The translations under genes and the position numbers were made by a program. A stretch of 64,000 nt of DNA, taken from NCBI RefSeq assembly GCF_010093535.1, contig NW_022985183.1, positions 248,001-312,000 on the forward strand, read 5' to 3'. The stretch comes from Lindgomyces ingoldianus. Its lineage: Eukaryota; Ascomycota; Dothideomycetes; Pleosporales; Lindgomycetaceae. Shown piece by piece: positions 24,000 to 34,443 of this stretch. The notes below the pieces were generated by a model that worked only from the letters and a program-made list of their open reading frames with translations, did not search any database and was not told the origin of the DNA. Positions within the stretch are counted from its first letter, which is position 1. Every line of letters begins with the position of its first letter.

Positions 24000-26900
24000 G
24001 AAAAGGCAGTTAATAGAATAAACACCTTATAATAAGAAAAAAGCACTGTCTAATTATATGCAGCACACTTCTATAAATAATTAGCTATTAGCAGATAAAC
24101 TAATAAAGCAGCTATTAAAAGAATGTTTTATAATAAACTATCTAACATAATTAAAGACAAATTTATGCATTACAGCAAACTAAAAAAATTTAAAGAATAC
24201 ATAAAAAAGGCAACTATATATAATAATTAGCATTAGAAATGTCTTTATAAGAAGCGCCCTAGCATAACACCCTAGAAACTAAAAGTATTCTAGAGAAAGA
24301 AGAAGACTTAATAGTCTAACAGTAAACTAATAAATCTTAGCTATGCTAAGTATACATAGGGCTTAACTAAGAAAAAAAGCAAGTTTTAAATAAGTAAAAG
24401 GCTGCTACTAAGTACTAAATAACAGAAATAGCTTAAAGAAAAAGTGTGCCTTAACTATAAAAAAGTAGGACATTATAAAAGAAAATGCCTAGACTCTGTT
24501 AACTAAAAAAATAAAAATAAAAGACTAACTATAAAAGTAATACATATAAAGTAGGGTCTAACAAGACCTAAAGTTTTAGACAGACTAAATAAAAACCTTT
24601 ACTAGTAATGTAAAGGCAATTATAAATTTAATAAATGCTTAATAAAATACTAAAAGGTTAAAGTTTAAAACTATAATAATGTATTTAAGGCACTAAAACA
24701 AGTAGCTATTTATAAAAAATAGTAAAGCTATATATAAGTAACAACATATGTTGTAAACATAAAAGAAGGGAAAGAATTATTTCCTTTAAAATAACTAATA
24801 ACTAGAATCTTTGCCTAAGAACTATAATACTAATTTAGCTATAGTAACTGCTAGAAGTGCAGTAACACCTACAACCTATAAAATTACAGAAAAATAATGT
24901 ACAAAGTACATATTAACAACAACATAAACATATACAGCATAATTAAGAAAATTACTAGAACTTACTACACTATGCTAAATAATAAAAAGTAATAGAAAAT
25001 ATTCTAGAAAATTTTAAATAAAAAAAAAGGTTCTAACTAGTAATGCACCCTTTTAATAACTCTAAAGCCTTATAATTAAAGAGCTAACATACCCCCTCTA
25101 GCACTAGTAATTACACAAAAAGATTTAGAAATTTGTTAATAAAATAAATATTATATTTTATATAAAAGCTAAAGACATAATAAGTTCTAATGCACATATT
25201 AAAGCCACCCTTTATAAATAGTATAAATAAAAAAGTACCTAAGATAGACGCAGGTTTAACTAATACTAGTCTAAAATAACCTTAAAGATTGCCCTTATAA
25301 CTAGTATCTATGTGTTAATAAGTACTGCCTAAAACACTAGTTAACTAAACATAAAGCTAGCTAGTAGCTATATAGAATTTAGGCAAGTAAACTTATAAAC
25401 AACACGCTCCCTAGAATAGCATTAACTTATAAAATGCCTTAGTGTGCCTACTATAACACTAGAACTAAACACAAGTAAAAAACCTAGACAGAATGCAAAA
25501 ACTAATTAGATTACATATTCTACTACTTTTAGTAAAGAGCCTATTAGTAAAATAACTAAATGCTGTATTACTATAAAATAGAAGACTAACACTGCACTAT
25601 AGCAGAATGCATAATATAAGGTTATTAGAAATATAAAATATAAGCTAATTAAATTAAAAGCTACTATAAAAAAGCTTTTAAAGTAGAGAAGAATAATAGC
25701 ATAGACTACCTAGAAGTTCCCTATAAACTCTAAACTCTTATTACTGTAAGACAAGAACTAGGCAGAAGCCTAACTATAGAAATTAACCTCTTCTGCCTAG
25801 GACAAAAATAGACAGGCTTTACACTAATAAACAGCAGTTACACCTTTACAGTAATTAACTCTACATAGGTTAACTAGAAATAAATACCCTTTAAAAGTAA
25901 AAAAAAACTTTTTAAAGTAACTCTAGTAAACACCTTATTAATTAAATATAAAGTAGGATAGATACAACTTAAGACTTATAAACTTATTATAAACGCTAAA
26001 GGAACTAATAACTAGATATCCTTTAACATTTTGCTTTTAAAAGAAAAGTATTAAGTAATACTTAAGTATAATTAGCTTTATAAGTATAACTTAATAATTA
26101 ACTAGTAAACTATAACCTTTATAACAAAAAAAGACTACGCTAGAATAACATAGTTAGCCTACTATAACAACTTATGCACCTTCTACTAGTAAGTAAAAGA
26201 AAGAAGTAGATATTTCCTTAAAAAAAAAAAACTTAAAAAGTTCTCTTACTAAGAACTAAAGGCCTAAGCAGTCTATCTAATAAAGAAGAAACTAAAAAAA
26301 ATATCTTTTAAAAAATTTTAAAAAAAAAAAGACCTTAATTAAGTAAAAATTTATAAAATTACTTATAAAATAAAAAACTTACTAGAAGAATATAAAAAGT
26401 ATAAAGACATATTTAAAACTCTAGAAGACCTAGAAGAACTACCCCTACACTAGCTATAGGACTACGCTATTAATCTTAAACTAGAACTATAGCTAAAGGC
26501 TTATAAACTCTAACTACTAACTAAAGCCTAGAAGGACGCACTACAAGAATATATAGACAAGATGCTATTGCAAGGGCATATACAAAAAAGCAATAGCCTA
26601 GTAGCATTAGTAGTAGTCTTTACAAAAAAGAAAAATAGTAAAGTTAGAGTATGTTAAGACTACTAAACTCTAAATAATAATACTATAAAAAATTAGTACC
26701 CTTTTTTAATAATCTAAGATATTATAAACTAACTAAAAAGAACTAAGCACTTTACTAAGTTTAACATCTAGGACAGATTTAATAAAATAAAAATTAAATA
26801 AAGACATAAATAGATAACTACTTTTTAAACTTTTAAAAAACTATATAAATTACTTATTATGCTTTTTAAACTTACTAATGCACTTATAACTTTCTAAAGA

Positions 26901-29120
26901 GTTATTAACACAGCCTTAAATTTATACCTTAATATATTTATACTTATATACCTTAATAACATACTAGTATACATAAAGGTAAGCTAGGATAATTACATAT
27001 CTAAAGTAAAACTTGTATTAGAATACCTTAGGCAATACAGTCTACACCTCTAGCTAAAAAAATGTAAATTTAATATATAAAAAACTAAGTATCTAGGATT
27101 TATTATAAACTAAGATTAAATAAAAATAGACCTAAAAAAGATAGCTAAAGTACTTAAATAGCCTATACCTAAATTTATTACTAAAATTAGAGGATTCCTT
27201 AGACTAACAGGTTATGTATAAAGAATAATTAAAAACTACTTTAAAATAGCGCTCCTACTTACTAATACTATAATAAAGGAAAAAGCATTACATAAGTTTT
27301 AGTAAATAACTAAAATAAATTAGTCTTTTAAAGAATTAAAGAAAATTATTACTAGTTACCTAGTTCTCTAGATATACAACCTAACTTTTAAAACTAAGGT
27401 ACACACTAATGCCTTAAAACAAGCTAAAGGAGCAGCTTTTCTATAAAAATAAAAGGACAGCTATTAGCACCTAGTAGCATACTATTTAGCAAAGTTTGCC
27501 CTTACAAAATAAAAGTATACTATACTAGACAAAGAACTTAAAGCTATAGTTAACACTTATAGAAATTAAAAAATTAAATTATAAAGACTTAGATAATAAT
27601 TTACTATTTATACTAACTATGCTAACTTAGTAACTTTTTTAATAATAAAGAAACTTTCTTTAATGCATGTATAATAAGTAATAAAGTTAGCATAGTTTAA
27701 CTTTATTATTAAGCATGTCTCTAGAAGTAGCAATTAATAAGTAGATGTTTTTAGTAAACATTTTAACTACTTTAATAAATTAGAGAAAGACATAGAGAAG
27801 TTTATAATCTTTAAGAAAACTAACTAAGGTCTAATATATAACAGACTAGAACTAAAAAAATTAATTTGTTTTTTAATAATTATAAAACATAAATAAAAAA
27901 ACTTTATTAAAGAATATTATAAAGCCTTAATGTTTAGGCACTCTAGAATAAAATTACTTTAAAAGAAAATAAAAAAAGTAATTTCTAAAGACATTTTATA
28001 ATTAAAATACTTATGCACTAAGGTACTATAAGAATGTAACCTCTGCAATAAGAACAACTTCTAAAGACATAAACTATATAGATAACTTTAGCTAATTATA
28101 GCACCTAAACAGCTATAAACTATAATAATAATAGACTTTATAACAGAACTACTACTGTCTTAAGAACCTAGTATAGAAAGGCTTTGCAACATAATTATAA
28201 TAATAGTTAATAAAACTACAAAGTTTGTTTTTATATAGGTAATAAAGAAAAGTATAACAGTAAAAAAATTTATGTTTAAAATAAAAAAAAATCTTTTTAT
28301 AATTTATAAATGCCTATAGATTATTATCTTAAATAAAGATAAGCTTTTTACTAGCAAGTATTAGATAACTATAGTCTAACACTTTAAGATAACTTATAAA
28401 CTTTCTACAGCCTATTACCTTTAAACAGATAGATAAATAGAATAAATAAACATAGAAATAAAAAAGTATCTATAAAAATACATCTTATATAAATAAACAA
28501 ACTAGCCTAAATAGTTGCTAATAGCCTAGTTAGCTATTAACACTACACAGTCTACCTTAACTAAAATAACCTTATACAAAGCAAATTTTAGCTACCTCTA
28601 CTAATATAAGCTCTCTAGGACCTAGCTAATAGATCTGCTAAAGGCTTTAAACTAAACAACATAACTATTAGAAATATATTAAAAGTTAAGTAAAAAAGCT
28701 TAGCTTATAGCTAAAGCTATAAAGGTATTAGTAAATTAACACTAGCAAACAGCACTAGAAATATACCCCTATAATTATATATATTTAAATACTATAAACC
28801 TTAAAAACTCTTAACTAGCATAGAAGATAGCTAAGAAATAAATAAAGCTTTATAGAGTTATCTAAACCTGCCTAGAAGCATATAAGCTTAAATTACTAAA
28901 AAACATAAAAATCTTCCTATAGTTCTATATTTCTAAGCTAGAACTAGCACCTAAAAATATCCTATTAGTAACTTAAAAATAAGATAAAAAAGAACTTAAA
29001 TATAAAGTTAAAAAGATCTTAGATAAGGAAGAAAACTATTACTTAGTAAAGTAGGTAGAATACTTAACTTATAAAAACACTTAGAAACCTGCTACAAACC
29101 TATAGAACGCCTAGAAGGCG
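24000..29120 (+). pseudogene. gag-pol relic of first Gypsy element
   Basis: Readable only through its stops. A gag zinc knuckle of CX2CX4HX4C type lies at about 24444-24489 (C-L-N-Y-K-K-V-G-H-Y-K-R-K-C, second Cys changed to Tyr). A protease-like site L-I-N-S-S-x-T-F lies around 25825. Reverse transcriptase spans about 26590-27000, running from a degraded SPLASP-like start through K-K-K-N-S-K-V-R-V-C to Y-L-N-N-I-L-V-Y at 26948-26974, where the catalytic YxDD aspartates now read N-N, a G-to-A effect. RNase H follows, and the integrase core lies around 28120-28700 (M-D-F-I-like start with degraded downstream residues). No part could be translated into a functional protein. Confidence 0.85.
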
Positions 29121-29857
29121 CTGTAGAAGTATTACTTACGCCTTTAAAATTAAACTAACTAGGCAAAAGTTCTTTAGACTAGAAAATATCCTTATTAACT
29201 AAAACTACTGCTGCATTAGTTAGCTGTAATGTAGAAAGCCTTTAACCCTTTAAGATAGGCTAAGGAGGAGAAAGACCTGCTGCTTTTGCCTTAAGCGCTT
29301 TAAGCTTATCTAGTAATAAGAGGTCTCTTTTTAAATACTTTACTCTTTAATTTTTTAATACTTTTAGTTATTTCTAAACTTGTTCCTGCTAAGCTATAAA
29401 AGACTAAAGACACTTTAGAGATTTAGCCTACTCTTACATCTCTCTTTCTTTCTTATTTATCTCTTTCTCTGCTGCTACCTCTAGCTCCCTACACAACTTT
29501 CTCTCTTTACGCTCTAAATAGTCCTAGGCTGCGTTAGAAATAAAAGCATTGTAATAACTACTTTTCTGCACACACTCTACGCACTTGTCTAAGGACAAGG
29601 ACATCACGTAAGGTGTACTATGCAAACAGTAAGGACTATAGGGACGCATCTTTGTACAACAGTAGGGATTAAGACAAGCAATAGTACAAAGGCAATAATT
29701 AACAGCAGAAACACAAGAAACCTAACAAGGCATAGTTAAAAAGAATAAGCATACATTAGGCGTTCACAAAAGGACACGTACTAGCTAAAAAGAAGACCTA
29801 ATGCTTACAACAGAAAGAACATAACAGCAAGGACGCTAACTAGGAGGGAAGCCTGTG

Positions 29858-30454
29858 TGTTACAGCTAATAAACAGGCTGTAAGGACTTAGCTTGCTATT
29901 GCACACAGCCCTAAGCACAACAGATAGAAGACAGTTAACCTTGCAATTAGCAGACCTTATAACTAAACAGAAAAGGAATAGCGTCATCTTATAGACAAAT
30001 GCTTAGCAGAATGCACTGTCTAATAGGGACTAGAACATTGCAGGCAATGCAGGCGTTGCAGGCAGACGCAGGTGGTGCATGCAACGCATGCAACGCATGC
30101 AAACCCTATGTATATAGTCTTAATCCTAACTATAGTTAGAAGGTTGTAATTAACATTTAGTTTATTCTTTATAATAGACTAAGAAGCTTAAATCCTTTCT
30201 AATAAGAATTAAGCTGCCTTGTATATCTTGCAACATATATACCTCTAACCCTTGTCTACCTAACTGGTAACACCTAGCTACCCATACAGCTATAGGGACA
30301 AACCACAGCCTGCCTCCTAAATCCCGACTATCCCTCACTCTGCTCGACAGACTGTACACCTGATCCAGCTAAGTTCTCATCCCTTCTCTACTAAATACCA
30401 CATAGGCTGTTGTACTTTGGAAATTACCATTTCTCCGAAGTAAGGATTGTAACA
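29858..30454 (+). repeat. 3' LTR of first Gypsy element
   Basis: 597 bp. The inward-facing start is RIP-mutated and the outward-facing last ~200 bases are cleaner than in the 5' copy, the mirror image of the 5' LTR. Confidence 0.93.
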
Positions 30455-30471
30455 GATACATAGGTAGGTTC

Positions 30472-30673
30472 TATTACAAGACTTTAAGAGTTTATAGAGA
30501 GTACACTGCTGTGAGAGGTATCGAGCAGGAAACACAGGTCACAGAGAGGGAATGCAGGATAGGGGGGGTAACGAGAGTAAACCTTAGGGTCGGAGGCAGA
30601 GGTACGGAGGCCGAGGAGCCTATATACCCTGTGCCAAGCCCTTAGGGTACTCAGGGGTTGGATAGCTGTAACA
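30472..30673 (-). repeat. LTR-like fragment in reverse orientation
   Basis: On the minus strand it starts TGTTACAGC, carries a TATATA box near its middle, and ends GTAATA, a possible RIP form of GTAACA, the same termini as both Gypsy elements. No flanking duplication was found and no partner LTR is visible, so it may be a truncated remnant. Confidence 0.3.
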
Positions 30674-31150
30674 TAACCGTGACAACTGCTTAATCTATAA
30701 AGCAGAGCTAGGATGACTGTAAGTCTAGAATAGCCTTTACAGAGCAGAGTCCGCTTCATTAGAGCGTTAGAAGCATACAGGTTAGTTATAAGTATTATTT
30801 TTATCTATAGCCTACGCCTTTTAATAAATTAAATCTATAAAGTTAACTGTTAAAGCAAGCTGTTTACAACATTAACCTTAATCTTAGCCCTAGCAAACAC
30901 ACCGCTATTTGTGGCTAGACTAGAAGGTATAACTCTCTCTACAAACATGTTTTTAAATCTAATGCTTAGAATAAAAAGTAAATTCTTCTAAGTCTACTTC
31001 TTCGCTTGCATAAACTAACTAAAGAGGTGGTTTTAATTAACAGTATTTATGTTAGAGATGTCCTACCCGTGTCAGATATGCGCACCTACTGTCAAGACAG
31101 GAGGAACGCTTGACGAAAGCTGCTACATAGTACGAGAAATAAGCTCGAAC
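30674..31150. other. Moderately AT-rich sequence, no gene recognised
   Basis: Mixed composition with RIP-like words around 30780-31040 and no coding motif. Confidence 0.35.
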
Positions 31151-31260
31151 AGTATGTTGCTGCAAATTGCTGCATGTTGCAGCAAATTGCAGCATTTTGC
31201 AGCATGTTGCAGCATTTTACAGCATTTTGCAGCATGTTGCAGCAAATTGCAGCACGTTGC
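31151..31260. repeat. Tandem array of eleven 10 bp units (AGCATGTTGC-type)
   Basis: Eleven decamers in exact 10 bp phase, alternating among AGCATGTTGC, AGCAAATTGC, AGCATTTTGC and close variants. Changes are almost all confined to positions 5-7 of the unit, while the AGC....TGC frame is constant. With a period near one helical turn the TGCAGC word repeats on the same DNA face. Confidence 0.9.
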
Positions 31261-31453
31261 AAGCTGGTCGCGCATAGGGCAAGTGCGCGAGGGACTCGGA
31301 TCGGCAAAACAAAAAGCCGAGCAACACGAGTAGAGCAGAAAAAGGATCGATAAATCAAGACAATCAATCACGATCCCATACATCATATCCAAACCCATCA
31401 TTCATCTCAGGAAGCCCAGAAACAGTGTTTCAATCTGACAACCCGCTGTTATC

Positions 31454-31643
31454 TGTTATTAGAATATTAACGTTAGCTAGGAGGCTGTAAGGCCGAGATG
31501 GCGCTTACGTGCGACGGGTATATATACTATTCTGTACGCAATAATTAACCGTTGGTTGATTATTCGCACCTTTTTGGTTGTATTGGCGCAGTGGTACAGA
31601 GCTCCGTCCTTACAGAGGCTATCTATCCTACTAGAACGTTACA
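31454..31643 (+). repeat. Possible solo LTR
   Basis: 190 bp beginning TGTTATTAG and ending GTTACA, with a TATATATA box near its middle and clean (non-RIP) composition in a degraded neighbourhood. No convincing 5 bp duplication was found. It contains TGGCGCAGTGG (about 31583-31593), matching a tRNA A-box consensus, but no full tRNA folds. Confidence 0.3.
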
Positions 31644-33092
31644 ATCTCATCTAGACCTAGACAAAAATCACAGTAATACAACAATAATATTAGTATTAGT
31701 TAAGTTTAGTCTGGCAAACTTCTAGGAGCTTAAGAAGGCTATGGCTTTTGCACCTATTTTAAGCAGAGAGGCACAGTTGCTGTCGCTTGTGCATGCTGCC
31801 CTTAGTCGCTAACATTGTGCCTTGCATTGCGGCGTTCTATTGCTAAACAAAGCAACAAGCAGGCTTAATAGGGAAACAGAGGATTTAGTATTTTATGTGC
31901 TAGCAGATAAGTTTAAGGGTTGGACAATTCTTTGTGTCGTGCATAAAATATATTTGCTACATTATGCTAGCAGAGTTATCAGCATTTAAGATAGACAGGT
32001 CTTTAAAGATCAAAGGATTGAAGAGGCTTTTTAACGCAAAAGAACTATCCTTTTCGTACGACTTGTATTCAGACGCTATTATGTAATAGCAAACTGCAAA
32101 TGCAACTACCTTTACAAGGATGTAACATAAATACCATAATTGCTACATGATTCTACAGGCTGAATGAGTCTATCATCTCTGAATTTCCTAAAATGAGTCT
32201 TAATAAGTATATTAGTTAGTCCCACGGATCCTGTGCTGCCTTATTTCAAATCAACACACGCGGTTGTACACAAAGGTTTTAGATTGTTAAAGATAAAGCC
32301 TTACCCTGCACACATCCACCTCTTTCTATGCCCTAAAACGTTCTATAGTCGACTTGCTCACCTTCTAACTTTTTACATGTATCATTAGCGGGGCATCTTT
32401 CATGTATATTGACTGTATGCTACATGGGTCTAACTAGTCTTAGGCTAAGAATGGGCTGCTCTAGCCATTCATCCGTTCTCTGCCAGAACATGGATACTTT
32501 CTCCATTTATTTTTGCCGAGAATTTGAGAACGCTCATGCTTTAATTCGCTTTGTCTACGCTGAGATTCTTGATCATGACTCTAGTGTGCTTTAGATTTCT
32601 CTCCGTTCGTTAGTGATGACCAGCTTTTCCGTTGCCGATGCGGTCAACAGTAAGTAGCAAGACATGAGGCGTTATGAAGAAAGGGAAGGAAAAGATTCTA
32701 CCTCTCTTAAACTTCCCTATTCTCGTCTGCACTTCATTCCTTCCCACAACCCCGCTCTCTTCCGCCCATCCTCAACTCCCACGAACAAAGTAAACACCCG
32801 CGATACGACACTTCGGATTCTGGCATTCATGTTCTGCCTGTGGATATGGCGATTGATTCCATTCCGCGGCTCTTTTTCTCCAGCACAACGGGTGCATTTC
32901 CACCATAGACATTCCATTGACATTAAGAGATCTAGTATCGGAGTATGGATGCGGGCGTAGGTTGTAAGAACGGAGGGGTGGATGAATGGAGGGGAATGGG
33001 GAAAATTATGGGGAGGATAATGTTGTCGGGGATGGTCGTGAGAATATTTCAGCCTTTTTAGTAGTGGGAAAATTTGTCGTGATGTGATGTAA
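31644..33092. other. Gene-poor sequence between repeats
   Basis: No frame over about 100 codons with recognisable content. 31700-32400 is mildly AT-rich and may be degraded repeat. 32690-33060 is purine-rich on the plus strand (minus strand CT-rich) and resembles a promoter or leader, but no gene follows it. Confidence 0.35.
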
Positions 33093-33100
33093 CAAGGGTG

Positions 33101-33761
33101 CAGCGTTTCCATCAGGAAGTAGTACGATTCGACTCAGGCTTTCTAGACAAGTTACGTCTCACTTATTATATACTTTTGTTTGCTTGACCTAACAGTAGGG
33201 GTTAATACAATTAAGTTATAGTTTAATTAAAGCTACTTATACTTCTTAACTTTTTACTAAAAGTTACAACATAACTGTTAAAGCTTTTAGAGTAGCAGAG
33301 TCCCCCTTACTTTTAATATAGCACATAAGGTTATTTAATTTACTAAAAATAACTTTATAACGTAGCTAGTTCTTCTAGAGTTGCAAAGCTTTAATTATAA
33401 AGCCTAAAAGATAATTATAGTTATAAGTAACTATCCTTTTCCCCCTGCTAAAGGCTCTGTGCTATCTCCCTATACAAGGGACTGTTATCTTTTGCTATAA
33501 TAAGGTCATCTAAGGTTGTTGTAGTACAAGGCAAGCTCTAAGGCTACACTAACACGTAAATAGTGGCACAAACACGCTCCTCTAGCCCTCACGCGCGTTA
33601 GAGACTGCAAGCTTAAAAAAGTCTACCTTAATTATATACTGCTTACTTTTTAGCCTTATTAATTAAATTGTAACAGTTAAAAATGTAGTTACGTTTGTTT
33701 GCCTCACGTGATTGTAGGTGGAGCAAAGTATCAATCGTACTACTTCCTGTTGGAAACGCTG
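33101..33761. mobile_element. hAT-type miniature element (661 bp) with 8 bp target duplication
   Basis: Exact 8 bp duplication CAAGGGTG (33093-33100 and 33762-33769). TIRs of about 28 bp start CAGCGTTTCCANCAGGAAG at both ends (one T/A mismatch) and continue TAGTACGATT. The interior is AT-rich and stop-laden with no transposase, so the element is non-autonomous and partly RIP-like. Confidence 0.9.
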
Positions 33762-33769
33762 CAAGGGTG

Positions 33770-34443
33770 AGACAGTTTGAATGATAGATGCCGGTGAGTT
33801 GTCGTAATTGAAATTGTAACCTACGCCGAAAGTCCTTGCTTGAAAGCGGAGGTGGGATGTGCACTGCGATTGGTGTTATGTATGCATGTGTGTATGTTCA
33901 ACCTAGTGAAGGAACTTCGCCGGCTGGCCACGTAGGGTGATACGCTAACCGCGGGGTCAGAAATTTTCGTACCTGTGTGAATGCCATATTTGCAACGAGC
34001 GCGGAAATTGAGTGGAAGTGATAGAAAGTTGGGTCAGGCCTTTAAGCTTGTAAGTGGAGGGCACTCGGGAGATTGGAAAGCGGTGAAGGGGTTGCACGTG
34101 ATAGCGCGAAATTCTCGTGTCGCCTCAGCGGCCGCGAGGCAAATCATGTCTAATCGTGTCTAATGCAGTGAGAACATCAAAAATATATCAGAACATACAA
34201 AATATAAGATTGGGTTCAGTCCCAGATGAGTTACCTAGGGTCGAAAGGCTGGGTCACGTGAATTTGTCCTACACCAATAAAGATCGTAACATGTCTTATT
34301 CTATATACTACCTGTTCTGAATGCGCTTCTGCAACAAGCCTGTTCTATAATTAGCATATGTTCATGATATCCCATTGACCTTCACGTTAAACATGCACTC
34401 GGGCTTCCCTTCTCCATGCGCTCGCTCCCACCTATCACCATCT
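33770..34443. other. 3' flank of SLX4
   Basis: About 670 bases downstream of the SLX4 stop, expected to hold its 3' UTR. Two CACGTGA words occur near 34096 and 34256. No other gene seen. Confidence 0.4.

Larger units (their letters stand above)
22831..30454 (+). mobile_element. Ty3/Gypsy LTR retrotransposon, full length, RIP-inactivated (7624 bp)
   Basis: Two LTRs of identical length (597 bp) begin TGTTAC and end in AACA. They are flanked by the exact 5 bp duplication GATAC (22826-22830 and 30455-30459). A purine-rich tract (AGGAGGGAAG, 29842-29851) lies just before the 3' LTR. The interior has gag, protease, reverse transcriptase and integrase relics in the Gypsy order (RT before integrase). 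The coding region is saturated with TAA/TAG stops from C-to-T and G-to-A change on both strands, the pattern left by RIP. Confidence 0.95.

Noticed and set aside
23428..29857. CRISPR-like or palindromic arrays in AT-rich blocks
   Set aside because: Eukaryotic, RIP-derived AT-rich sequence; apparent repeats are low-complexity TA/AA words without regular spacing.
31092..31401. Cys/Gln-rich frames over the 10 bp tandem array
   Set aside because: Frames are generated by the repeat itself and stay open on both strands for that reason.
31147..31648. Solo LTR with a target duplication at 31454-31643
   Set aside because: Flanking pentamers (TTATC and ATCTC) do not match; kept only as a low-confidence LTR-like unit.
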